The notes under the pieces: generated by a model
Databases searched by the model: none
Told to the model about the DNA's origin: nothing
What the model saw: only the letters and a program-made list of their open reading frames with translations
Shown here: piece after piece, positions 1-8,700 of the stretch
How positions within the stretch are numbered: the first letter of the stretch is position 1
How the letters are laid out: each line of letters opens with the position of its first letter
Assembly: GCA_021803085.1 (NCBI GenBank)
Contig: JAJZMD010000246.1
Location: 1-43,816 of the forward strand
Direction: 5' to 3'
Length of the DNA stretch: 43,816 nt
DNA from: Actinomycetes bacterium
Lineage (GTDB): Bacteria; Actinomycetota; Acidimicrobiia; Acidimicrobiales; RAAP-2
Made by a program: the position numbers and the translations under genes

Positions 1-981
1 CTGCGTCGCCGGATCGTTCAGTGCGAAGAAGCTCATCTCGTCGCGGTTGGTCCCCACGATGGTGGCGACGCCAGCCGCAGAGCCGCGGGCGATCGCGTCG
101 ACCGGTGACTCCGGCAGCACGCTGCCATCGACGACCGGGATGAACGGAAGGGGAAGCTCACCCGGGCGCGGCGCGCGGCGGTTCATGGACGAGAGCGCAC
201 TGACGAGCTCTCGGGCCGGCACGCCCTCGAGCGCTTCCCTCGACACCTCGGACATGCCGAGCTCGCGCACGAAGGCACGGGTCGCGTCCGCTGCGCGCTG
301 GGCGCCGTGAACGTACGGCGGACCGCTCTGGATCACCGCAGATCGGAAGAGACCTCGTGCCACTGGTGACGCGAGCAGCGCCGAGACGCACATCGCGCCA
401 GCGGACTCGCCGAACACGGTCACGTTCGACGGATCACCGCCGAAAGCCGCGATGTGGTCGCGCACCCATCCGAGCGCGGCGACCTGGTCGAGGAGCCCCC
501 AGTTCCCGGCGACCCGCCCGTGCTGCGACACGTCGCCGAGCTCCGGGTGAGCGAGGAACCCGAGCGCCCCGAGACGGTAGTTCACGTTCACGACGACGAC
601 ATCCCCTTCGCCTGCGAGCCGCCGCCCGCAGTAGAGCGTGCTGCCTGCGGTCCCAGACTGGAAGCCGCCGCCGTGCACCCACACCAGCACTGGGCGTTCC
701 GACGCGCCGCACGCCCTGGTCCAGACGCTCAGGTGCAGGCAGTCCTCGCTCTGTTCGACCGGGTCCTCCGGCAACGTCGTGCCCGCAGACTCCGGCTGGG
801 GCGCGAGGGGGCCCGGTGCGGATGCGTCCCGCACCCCTGACCAAGGCTCCGGTCGCAGCGGCGGTCGCCAGCGCAGGGGGCCGACGGGTGCCCGCGCATA
901 CGGCACCCCGAGAAACTCCCATACGCCGTCGACCTCACGGCCACGCACCCACCCGCCGTCGACGACGACCGTGCCGTCCAC
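1..981 (-). CDS. carboxylesterase type B (alpha/beta hydrolase), 3' end outside window
   Basis: Serine hydrolase of the carboxylesterase/acetylcholinesterase family, expected to hydrolyse ester bonds of small substrates. The frame is open from 981 down to base 1 (327 codons), so the C-terminus, with the catalytic His, is missing. Visible family features are the N-terminal FLGVPYA segment, the EDCLHLSV signature, the HGGG oxyanion-hole motif and the nucleophile elbow FGESAG with Ser193. An in-frame GTG at 981 is preferred because a TATGGT box ends 6 nt upstream and the family N-terminus (DGTVVVDGG, then VDGVWEFLGVPYA) follows directly. An earlier in-frame GTG would add an Arg-rich extension of no recognisable kind. 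It is divergent from the NlpC/P60 gene. The substrate cannot be predicted. Confidence 0.9.
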   Translation of the reverse strand, partial: MDGTVVVDGGWVRGREVDGVWEFLGVPYARAPVGPLRWRPPLRPEPWSGVRDASAPGPLAPQPESAGTTLPEDPVEQSEDCLHLSVWTRACGASERPVLVWVHGGGFQSGTAGSTLYCGRRLAGEGDVVVVNVNYRLGALGFLAHPELGDVSQHGRVAGNWGLLDQVAALGWVRDHIAAFGGDPSNVTVFGESAGAMCVSALLASPVARGLFRSAVIQSGPPYVHGAQRAADATRAFVRELGMSEVSREALEGVPARELVSALSSMNRRAPRPGELPLPFIPVVDGSVLPESPVDAIARGSAAGVATIVGTNRDEMSFFALNDPATQ

Positions 982-987
982 GGACCG

Positions 988-993
988 ACCATA
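988..993 (-). promoter_or_regulatory. -10 box TATGGT for the carboxylesterase (leaderless)
   Basis: TATGGT on the minus strand lies 6 nt before the GTG at 981, with no Shine-Dalgarno sequence. This spacing would place the transcription start on or next to the start codon. No clear -35 is visible. Confidence 0.45.
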
Positions 994-1107
994 TCGGGAG
1001 GTCCGACGCCCCGTGCTCCCGCCACGTCGTCGAGGGGCACCTTGCGGCGACCCATCCACGGCCGATGCGGTAGGTGCACCGCACCTCGGTTCAGTGAGCT
1101 CTGGGGG

Positions 1108-1113
1108 TAGAGT
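1108..1113 (+). promoter_or_regulatory. -10 box TAGAGT for the NlpC/P60 gene (leaderless)
   Basis: TAGAGT is followed by exactly 7 nt and then GTG at 1121. The spacing fits a leaderless mRNA and favours 1121 over the in-frame GTG at 1112, which overlaps the box. Confidence 0.45.
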
Positions 1114-1120
1114 GACGCCT

Positions 1121-2497
1121 GTGGCTGATGTGAGAGGTCGGATCCTTCGCCGCGCCCTCGGACTCGTGGTGACTGCCGGCACCGCTGCGTCGCTCCTGGC
1201 CGGGTCCTGGGCGGTTGCCACCGCCGGTGCCACACAGTTCACAACAAGCGCCGCGCAGGCAAAGGTCGGTCAGACCCAGTCCCAGATCACACAGATCGGG
1301 CGGACCATAGCCCAAGAGCAGCGTCAGTCGGCGGTCCTTGGAATCAAATACGACGATCAGATGGCGCACCTGCAGGCCGTGCAGGCCGCCATCGCCGCCA
1401 CCGACGCGCGACTTGCGCGGGTCCGGACCAGGATCGTCGTGGACAGGGGCGTGCTCGCCAAAGCCGCGGTGCAGGACTATGTCCTCGGCGCGCAAGGAAC
1501 GCAGATCACCTCGTTGTTCTCCACCTCCGCCAACACACTGGTGATCTCCCAGGAGTACTCGGACACTGCAGTCGGCAACCTGAACGTTGCGAAGCACACG
1601 CTGGAAGCGGCTCAGGTGGCGCTCGACGCGACGAGAGCCCAGCAGCAAGTGCAAGAGCGTCTCGCGCGGACTGCAGCAGCGCGCCTTCACACCCTCCAGC
1701 AGGAGAACCAGCAGGCCTCCGCCAGGTCCGAGGCGACGCTCCAGTCCCTGAAGGGCACGCTCGGCAAGGAAGTTGCGGCCGCCGAGCAGGCGAAAGCGGC
1801 GAGGGAGGCCGCTGCAGCTGCAGCTGCAGCCCGCGCTGCGGCAGCTGCGCGGGCAGCCGCGCGGGCGGCGGCGGTTCGGGTGGCGGCCGCGCGGGCAGCA
1901 GCGGTTCGGGAGGCGGCGGTACGGGCGGCGGCAGTACGGGCGGCGAACGAGCAGGCCGCGGCCGAGCAGGCGGCGGCCGAGCAGGCGGCGGCCTCCGCAC
2001 AGCAGGCGGCCCAGGAGGTGAGCGCGCTCGGCGGGACAAGCGCCGCCGCAGAGCGGACGGCGAACCAGGCGTCGTCGGCCGCCGGCGGTCCGTCCGTCGG
2101 GTTCAGCAGCACAGTCTCCGCAGCCGGCCAGGTCGCGGCGACGGCAGCCGAGTCCCAGCTCGGGGTCCCCTACGTGTGGGGAGGGGAGACCCCCGGCGTC
2201 GGGTTCGACTGCTCGGGACTGACCCAATGGTCCTGGAGCCAGGCCGGCGTCGGGATCCAACGCACGTCCCAGGAGCAGTACGCGACCGTGCCGCACGTAC
2301 CCCTGTCCAGCCTCCAGCCCGGGGATCTGCTCTTCTACTACAACCTCGACGGCACACGCACCGTGGACCACGTCGTCATGTACGTGGGCTCCGGGCCCTA
2401 CGGCAGCCAGACCGTGATCCAGGCCCCCTACACCGGGTCGACCGTGTCGTACGACGCGCTCTACACCTACGGGCTGGTCGCGGCCGGACAGCCCTGA
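1121..2497 (+). CDS. exported coiled-coil NlpC/P60 peptidoglycan endopeptidase
   Basis: Predicted cell-wall hydrolase of the RipA/CwlO type that cleaves peptide stems of peptidoglycan; 458 aa from GTG 1121. The N-terminus has Arg residues and a hydrophobic stretch (about residues 8-32) typical of a signal peptide. A long coiled coil follows (about 40-320), whose second half is extremely Ala-rich (AAAAARAAARAAAVR type). The NlpC/P60 domain occupies roughly the last 115 residues, with catalytic Cys364 in FDCSGL and His417 in VDHVVMYVG. The third polar position, usually His in VIHAP, reads VIQAP here. Coiled coils in this family are thought to autoinhibit or to recruit FtsEX-like activators. In-frame GTGs at 1112 and 1130 are alternative starts. 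A 25-bp-period duplication spans the stop codon. Confidence 0.88.
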   Translation: MADVRGRILRRALGLVVTAGTAASLLAGSWAVATAGATQFTTSAAQAKVGQTQSQITQIGRTIAQEQRQSAVLGIKYDDQMAHLQAVQAAIAATDARLARVRTRIVVDRGVLAKAAVQDYVLGAQGTQITSLFSTSANTLVISQEYSDTAVGNLNVAKHTLEAAQVALDATRAQQQVQERLARTAAARLHTLQQENQQASARSEATLQSLKGTLGKEVAAAEQAKAAREAAAAAAAARAAAAARAAARAAAVRVAAARAAAVREAAVRAAAVRAANEQAAAEQAAAEQAAASAQQAAQEVSALGGTSAAAERTANQASSAAGGPSVGFSSTVSAAGQVAATAAESQLGVPYVWGGETPGVGFDCSGLTQWSWSQAGVGIQRTSQEQYATVPHVPLSSLQPGDLLFYYNLDGTRTVDHVVMYVGSGPYGSQTVIQAPYTGSTVSYDALYTYGLVAAGQP

Positions 2498-2525
2498 CGC
2501 AGTCGCGGCCGGACAGCCCTGACGC
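2477..2525 (+). repeat. 24-bp direct duplication across the NlpC/P60 stop codon
   Basis: Bases 2477-2500 recur exactly at 2502-2525 (period 25). The copied segment encodes the last residues plus the TGA stop, so the second copy is an untranslated relic behind the first stop. It looks like a recent tandem duplication. Confidence 0.85.
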
Positions 2526-2575
2526 CGAGCGGTCCCGCCGTCGCAGGCTGGGGGTGAACCCTTCCAGCAGGTCGG

Positions 2576-2581
2576 TACGCT
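2576..2581 (+). promoter_or_regulatory. -10 box TACGCT for the acyltransferase (leaderless)
   Basis: TACGCT ends 6 nt before GTG 2588 and no Shine-Dalgarno is present. The spacing supports 2588 as the start. Confidence 0.4.
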
Positions 2582-2587
2582 GCATTC

Positions 2588-3490
2588 GTGAGCTCTCCGC
2601 GGGCACCGGTTCAACGCAGTCGAGCTCCGACCGGCCTCGTCCCCCTCCACCCACCGGAGCCGATGCCGCAGGGACCGGAACCGACACGCTCCGGCCAGAG
2701 AGATTCGGGGCGCTCCGACGTCGACGAGTGGGGTCGGTCAGAACGCGTCCGTGCGCTCGCGCGCCGGATCTACGGACCCGTGTACTCGCGGTGGTTCCGA
2801 ACCGAGTGGGAGGGACTCGACAAGATCCCCGACGCCGGTGGGGCGCTCCTCGTCGGCAACCATGCCGGCGCCATCCCCAACGACGCGCCGGTGATCATGC
2901 ACGGCATCGAGACTGAGCTCGGCCGCCCGGTCTACGGGCTCGCCGACTACTTCTTTCGCAGCATCCCGGTCATCGGCACGTTGTGGAGCCGCGCCGGCGG
3001 GGTCTCCGCGCGCCCCGACAACGCGTACAGGCTCCTTCGCGACCAGGGTCAGCTCGCGCTCGTCTTCCCCGAGGGCACCAAGGGCCCATCCAAGCCCTAC
3101 TCCGACCGCTACCAGCTGCGGAGATTCGGCCGCGGTGGCTTCGTCGAGATCGCGATGCGCGCGGGAGTCCCGGTCGTGCCGATCGCCATCGTCGGGTCCG
3201 AAGAGACCATGCCTGTCCTGTGGCAGGTGCCACGGATCGCTCGCGCGCTCGGCATGCCGTACTTCCCTGTGACGGCCAACGTGCTCGTCATGGGTCCAAT
3301 CGGCGCGATCGTGCCCTTCCCCGCGAAGCTCAGGCTTCGGGTGCTGGAGCCGGTGACCTTCGACGTCGAGGTCGACCAAGACCGGTACCCGAAGAGCAAG
3401 GTGATGGAAGAGTCGGAGCGGATTCGCCAGACGATGCAGGCCGCGCTCTACGACATGTTGAGCCACCGGCACAGCATCTGGTTCGGCTGA
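2588..3490 (+). CDS. PlsC-like 1-acylglycerol-phosphate acyltransferase family protein
   Basis: Membrane-associated LPLAT-family acyltransferase, 300 aa, presumably moving an acyl chain from acyl-CoA or acyl-ACP to a lipid acceptor. The first ~45 residues are Pro/Arg-rich and poorly conserved. The domain starts around residue 55. The motif I region reads NHAGAIPND (His92, Asp99), giving HX6D instead of the usual HX4D, and motif III is FPEGTKG (160-166). The next gene, 22 nt downstream, is an SDR epimerase. The pair resembles Rv0502/Rv0501 of M. tuberculosis, so a role in envelope lipid metabolism is plausible. GTG 2588 is chosen from the upstream -10 box. ATG 2663 is an in-frame alternative that removes the low-complexity N-terminus. 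Confidence 0.82.
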   Translation: MSSPRAPVQRSRAPTGLVPLHPPEPMPQGPEPTRSGQRDSGRSDVDEWGRSERVRALARRIYGPVYSRWFRTEWEGLDKIPDAGGALLVGNHAGAIPNDAPVIMHGIETELGRPVYGLADYFFRSIPVIGTLWSRAGGVSARPDNAYRLLRDQGQLALVFPEGTKGPSKPYSDRYQLRRFGRGGFVEIAMRAGVPVVPIAIVGSEETMPVLWQVPRIARALGMPYFPVTANVLVMGPIGAIVPFPAKLRLRVLEPVTFDVEVDQDRYPKSKVMEESERIRQTMQAALYDMLSHRHSIWFG

Positions 3491-3512
3491 CCGACACGCG
3501 GAGCGGTACGCC

Positions 3513-4595
3513 ATGGGCCGACGCGTGCTGGTGACCGGCGCGGACACGTACTGGGGGGGCAGGATGATCCAGGCGCTCGAAGCTGACGCCGAGATCGACG
3601 TCCTTGTCGGCCTTGGCACGAGCGCGCCGGCCGTCACCTTCGAGCGTGCCGAATTCGTGCGCGCCGATCAGACGTACTCGATCCTGAACCGCATCGTCCA
3701 CGCGACGCAGGTGGACACCGTGCTCCACACGTTCATGATCGTGGACTCGGCCGGAGCGCCCGCCCGCACGATCCACGAGGTCAACGTCATCGGCACGATG
3801 AACCTGCTCGCTGCCGCCGGTGCGCCCAGCTCCCCCGTCCACCAGGTCGTGGTGAAGTCCTCCAGCCTCGTGTACGGCTCGACCGAGCGGGACCCTGCCA
3901 CGTTCACCGAGGAGACGCCGCGCGCGCATGCTCCCCGCTCCGTCGTCGAGCGCTCGCTCGTCGAAGCCGAGGGCATGGTGCGCGACTTCGCGGAGGACAA
4001 TCCCTCGATGCTCGTCGCGACCCTCCGGTTCGCCGACACCCTCGGTTCCGACATCGTCACGTCGATCAGCAAGAACCTGTCCCGACCGATGTGCCCCAGC
4101 GTCTTCGGCTTCGACCCGCTCGTGCAGTTCGTGGAGGAAGACGACGTCGTCCGCGCGCTCGAGTTCGTCACCCAGCACCGCCTCGCCGGCACGTACAACG
4201 TCGCGGGCGACGGGCGGCTGCCATGGAGCGACGTCGCCGCCATCTGCGGGACTCGGCTCCTGCCACTGCCTCCCATCCACCCGTCGTTCGCGGTCGCCCC
4301 GCTCGTCCTCCTCGGCATCTTCGACTTCCCGCCAGAGCTGGAGGCGTTGCTCCGATACGGGCGTGGCATGGACACGTCTCGGCTCGTGGCAGCTGGGTTC
4401 GAGTACCACTGTTCGAGCGCGAGTGCCGTCCAGCGCTTCGCGCGGAGCCTGCATCAGCGAAAGAGCCCCCGGCGGCGATCCGCGGGCGACGTCTGCGAGC
4501 GAAACGTGGAACAGCTCTTCCGGCATTCCCGATCGGTGGCTTGCACCTCGGACCGCGATGTCAGCGCCGGGCGCGCGCCGCCGCCGAGGCCGTGA
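3513..4595 (+). CDS. NAD-dependent epimerase/dehydratase (SDR), GalE2-like
   Basis: Extended SDR protein, 360 aa, resembling the Rv0501 (annotated galE2) family found beside LPLAT acyltransferases. The Rossmann motif VTGADTYWGG lies at residues 7-16. The NVIGTMNLL segment and SSSLVYG around residue 125 correspond to the usual NAD-binding and active-site strands. No canonical YxxxK is evident after VYG, so catalysis is uncertain. ATG 3513 follows a GCGGAG Shine-Dalgarno (3498-3503) with 9-nt spacing. The 3' end overlaps the opposing SWIM gene by 35 nt, and the last ~60 residues are Arg/Ser-rich and probably not part of the fold. The substrate is unknown; a nucleotide sugar or lipid intermediate is possible. 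Confidence 0.8.
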   Translation: MGRRVLVTGADTYWGGRMIQALEADAEIDVLVGLGTSAPAVTFERAEFVRADQTYSILNRIVHATQVDTVLHTFMIVDSAGAPARTIHEVNVIGTMNLLAAAGAPSSPVHQVVVKSSSLVYGSTERDPATFTEETPRAHAPRSVVERSLVEAEGMVRDFAEDNPSMLVATLRFADTLGSDIVTSISKNLSRPMCPSVFGFDPLVQFVEEDDVVRALEFVTQHRLAGTYNVAGDGRLPWSDVAAICGTRLLPLPPIHPSFAVAPLVLLGIFDFPPELEALLRYGRGMDTSRLVAAGFEYHCSSASAVQRFARSLHQRKSPRRRSAGDVCERNVEQLFRHSRSVACTSDRDVSAGRAPPPRP

Positions 4596-5715
4596 ACTCG
4601 CAATAGTCGCGCTCGAGGAGGTCCGCGAGGTCTTTTCCGCGCACGCTGATCGTCCCCCGTGGCGCGAGCCGCAGCAGCGCCGCGGGGGCCAGGGCCTGCT
4701 CGGGCCGGACGCGAACCTGGGCAAGCTCAGGCCCGGCCGCCCAGAAGCGCCGCACGAAGTCGACCGCGCCTCCGGCCGCGCCTCCGGCCGCGCCCCCGGC
4801 CACACCAGCAGCCGCGTCCCCGGACGCGCGGGCGCCGGCTCCCGGTCCCGGAGCGGCAGCTTCCCGCCGCAACTCCCGCAGCTCACCGAGCACCTCGTCT
4901 CGCCCCCTCCCCCGCCAGGCCAGGAGTGAGAAGGGGTCACGGTCCAACTCCTCCGCGAGGAGGTAGCAGACGGCGGCGACGTGCTTGCAGGGGTTCTCCC
5001 AGTCCGGGCACGTGCACTCGGTGACGAGGCGCGAGTGGGGCTCGGGCAGGAGGGATGCGCCTTGCGCCTCGAAGACCTCCTCCACCTCGAGCGGAAGCTC
5101 ACCCGCCAGCATGCGCGCCGCGTATCCAGCCTGTGCAGCGAGCGCAGCCACGATGCGGTCCCAATCGCCCCTCGGCACCACCGGCATCCTCAGGCGGACG
5201 ACGTACGGATCCTCCCGGCTGCCCTGGACCACCGCGGTGACGACGCCCGGGTCTACGTGGAGCTCGGCGACCTGCCCTCTTCTCGCGTAGGACCGTCCGA
5301 GCTCCATGCGGCCGCTCACCAGCACCGCCTCGAGGGACTCGAGGAACCGCCGCGACCACCACGACACGCCGATCGGTCCCCTGCGCGTCCTCGCAACGAT
5401 GCCGCCGCCGACCGGTCGCGGGTGACCAGCACCCTCGTCCCGCCACCACGACTCCGACGTCCCGTCATCGACTGAATCAATCCCGTCGACTACCCCGTCG
5501 ACTACCCCGTCGACTACCTCGTCGCCTACGTCGTCGCCTACGTCGTCGGCAGCCTCCTCGACAGGCTCGCCAGGCCGCTCCGAAGGGCGCGTGCGAGCGG
5601 CGCGCCGGCCCACGGGCGCTCTCAGCTCGGCGACGCGCGCCACCAGCGCGTCGAGCTCCGGCGCCGCCGTCGCGTCGGCGCGTCCCTTCTCCCCTCCCCG
5701 ACGCGGTCGGCTCAC
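4561..5715 (-). CDS. SWIM zinc-finger protein, partner of SNF2 helicase
   Basis: 384-aa protein with a SWIM zinc finger, CTCPDW then CKH: Cys234, Cys236, Cys243, His245 (CxC-x6-CxH). SWIM domains bind DNA or protein partners. This family is commonly encoded next to SNF2 ATPases, as here: its GTG start overlaps the SNF2 stop as GTGA (5712-5715), implying coupled translation. Residues 53-84 form an Asp/Val/Gly acidic repeat (DDVGDDVGDEVVDG-like) encoded by short tandem repeats at about 5460-5550. Residues ~300-320 are an Ala/Gly linker. The pair may form a DNA repair or nucleoid remodelling complex, but its cellular role is not known. The 3' end runs into the opposing SDR gene. Confidence 0.85.
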   Translation of the reverse strand: MSRPRRGGEKGRADATAAPELDALVARVAELRAPVGRRAARTRPSERPGEPVEEAADDVGDDVGDEVVDGVVDGVVDGIDSVDDGTSESWWRDEGAGHPRPVGGGIVARTRRGPIGVSWWSRRFLESLEAVLVSGRMELGRSYARRGQVAELHVDPGVVTAVVQGSREDPYVVRLRMPVVPRGDWDRIVAALAAQAGYAARMLAGELPLEVEEVFEAQGASLLPEPHSRLVTECTCPDWENPCKHVAAVCYLLAEELDRDPFSLLAWRGRGRDEVLGELRELRREAAAPGPGAGARASGDAAAGVAGGAAGGAAGGAVDFVRRFWAAGPELAQVRVRPEQALAPAALLRLAPRGTISVRGKDLADLLERDYCEFTASAAARARR

Positions 5716-8700
5716 GGCTCGGTTGCGTCCGCGGACAAGCGGAGCACCTCGGCGAGCTCGCCGGTCGACAACTCGGTCAGCCAGCTCTCGCCGGTGCTCA
5801 CGACCCGTGAGGCGAGCGCACGCTTGGACTCGACGAGCTCTTCGATCCTGTCCTCGACGGTGCCTGCACAGACCAGCTTTCGGACATGGACGTCACGGCG
5901 CTGGCCGATCCGGTACGCACGGTCCGTCGCCTGGTCCTCGACCGCCGGGTTCCACCAGCGGTCGTAGTGGAGCACGTGGCTCGCCGCGGTGAGGTTCAGC
6001 CCGGTGCCTCCGGCCTTCAGCGAGAGCACCAGCACCGGCATGGAGCCTTCGGGCGACTGGAGCGCCGCGACGAGCTCATCACGCCGGGCGCGAGGCACGC
6101 CGCCGTGGAGGAACCCCACTCGGCATCTGAGATGCTCGACGAGGTGGCGCTGCAGCATCTCCCCCATCTGCGCGAACTGGGTGAACACGAGCGCCCGCTC
6201 TCCGGCCTCGCGCACCTGCTCGAGGATCTCGAGCGCCCGCTCGAGCTTGCCCGAGCGTCCGGCGAGCGCTGATGTGTCCCCGACGTACTGTGCCGGATGG
6301 TTGCACACCTGCTTCAGGCGCAGCATGGTGGCGAGCACGAGCCCTTTGCGCTCGATGCCCTCCGTGCCGGCGATCTTCTCCAGCATCTCGTCCACCACCG
6401 CCTGGTAGAGGCTCGCCTGCTCTCGCGTGAGCGGGCACCGCTCCGTCGTCTCCAGCTTGTCCGGCAGGTCCGGCACGATCGAACGGTCGGACTTCGAGCG
6501 GCGGAGCACGAACGGACGCGTGAGGGTGCGGAGCCGTTCGGCGGCGTCCTCGTCTCCGTAGCGCTCGATCGGGACTCCGAACTCCTCCCGGAACGAGCGC
6601 TGCGACCCGAGCAGCCCGGGGTTCAGCACCTCCATGATCGACCACAGCTCGCCGAGGTGGTTCTCGACGGGCGTACCCGTCAGCGCGACGCGGCGCGGCG
6701 CGGGGATCGCGCGCACGGCCCGCGTCGTGGCCGCGGCGGGGTTCTTCACCTGCTGTGCCTCGTCGAGCACGATGCGCGCCCAGGGCACCGACGCGAGCAC
6801 GGACCGGTCTCGCTCGACGAGGGGGTAGCTCGTGACGACCACGTCGGCGCCCTCCGCCTCACGGCGCAACGCCTCCCCCTTCGCCCGCGTCGCGCCGTGG
6901 TGGACGACCACCGCCAACCCGGGCGTGAACCGCTCGACCTCCCGGCGCCAGTTGCCCACCACCGAAGTCGGGCACACCACGAGGGTCGGGCCGCGCACGG
7001 AGCCTTCCTCCCGGTCGGACTGGAGCACGCCGAGCACCGTCGCGGTCTTGCCGAGCCCCATGTCGTCGGCGAGGCACGCGCCCACCCCGACCCGTTCGAG
7101 GAGCCGGATCCACGCCACCCCGAGCCGTTGGTACGCGCGAAGATCGCCGCAGAAGCCCGCAGGGGTCGGGCCGGCCTCGAGCGACTCGGCGAGCTCGCCC
7201 CTCAGCAGCGCACCGAGCGACCCTCCGGCGTCCACGGCCACGATTGGCACCCCGGCCTCGGGGACCCGAGCGCCGGCCACCGCCCGCAGGACGTCCGCGA
7301 GGTCCATGGTCCGCCGCCCTCGCCCGATGGAGAGGAACTCGACCAGACGCTGGATCTCTTCGGGGTGCAGCTCCGTCCACTGACCGCGGACCCGGACGAG
7401 CGGGGCCTTCAGCTCGGCGAGGCGCCGGAGCTCGGCGAGCCCGAGGCGGGTGTCACCGAGCGCGGCCTCCCAGTCGAACACCGCGAGACCGCTGGATGTC
7501 AGGCGGCTGCCGGCGGCGCGGAAACCGGGGGCCGCCACAGAGCGGACCCGCAGGCCGAGGCGGGCTGAGGGCGCGCGCCACCACGACGGCAGCAGCACCC
7601 CGAATCCCGCCAGCTCGAGCACGGGCGCGACCTCCGAAAGGAACCGGTGGGCGCCGTCGAGGTCGAGCGTGAGCGTCGTCGGCGCGGGCTCGACCAGCGC
7701 GTCGGCGAGCTCGGGGAAGGCGGGAACGGCCCGCGCCAGCTCCGCCAGCAGCACTTCCTGAGGAAGCTCGACCGTCCTCGCGGCGCGCCGGAGCGACTCT
7801 CCCGCCCGCCAGACCTCCTCTGCGCCGACGAGGAGCGTCGGCTCGTCGACCGCCTGGAGCAGGAGCTCGACGTGCCACGCCGCGCCGGCATCGTGCGCCC
7901 CACCGCCGGCATCGTGCGCCCCACCGCCGGCATCGTGCGCCCCGCCGCCGGCATCGTGCGCCCCGCCGCCCGATCGTTCCTCGTCGGGCTCGTGCAGGCG
8001 CAGGCACAAGCGCCACGACCCCGACGGCGTGACGAGCGGCGCGCGCCATTGGTCGACGAGCCGGCCGAGAGCAGCGAGCGCCGCCGGATCGGCGTCGACC
8101 CTGCCGTCGCCGTCGTGGAGCGCCGCGAGCCAGGCGTCCGGCGCCGGGAGCGGTCCGGCGGATCGGACCGCCACGCGCCCCTGCGCGCGATCCGTGCGGG
8201 TGAGGGCCTGCCGGCACGCCACGTCGACGAACGCGTCGAAGACCCGGTCGACGAGCCGGCCGGGATCCCCGACCGCTCCGAGCGCACACGCCGCGGGCGG
8301 CAGCGCGCTGTTCAGCAGTGCCAGCCGGTCCCTGTCGCGTTCGGTCCTGAGCGGCGCCCACCGCGCGACGTACCGGTCGTCTTCGGCCTCGAGCGCCGGG
8401 ACGACCCGGCCGCCCGCGACGCGCTCGAGCGCGAGCTCGCCGATGCGGGCGAGCGCGCGCACCGACGCGCCGACGTGAACCGGCGCGCCCTCGTCACCGA
8501 ACGCGACCAGCGCGTCGAGCGCGTCGCCGGCACCGAGCAGGAGCGCAGGCACCACGAACGGCCGGAGCGCGAACCTGCCGGCGGGAGGCGGTTGCCAGGC
8601 GTCGCCACCGAGGCGGACCAGCTCGGGCGAGGGGGTGGGCACCCCGCGGTGGGCGGGGAGGAGCAACGTCGCCGGCCCGGCCGCGCCGCCTCGCGCGGCG

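Noticed and set aside
1091-2650. 519-codon minus-strand open frame opposite the NlpC/P60 gene
   Set aside because: Its Cys/Gly/Arg-rich composition mirrors the Ala-rich coiled coil of the real gene and matches no family.
7884-7967. Possible CRISPR array
   Set aside because: The 21-bp units are directly adjacent, with no spacers, and encode an in-frame heptad.
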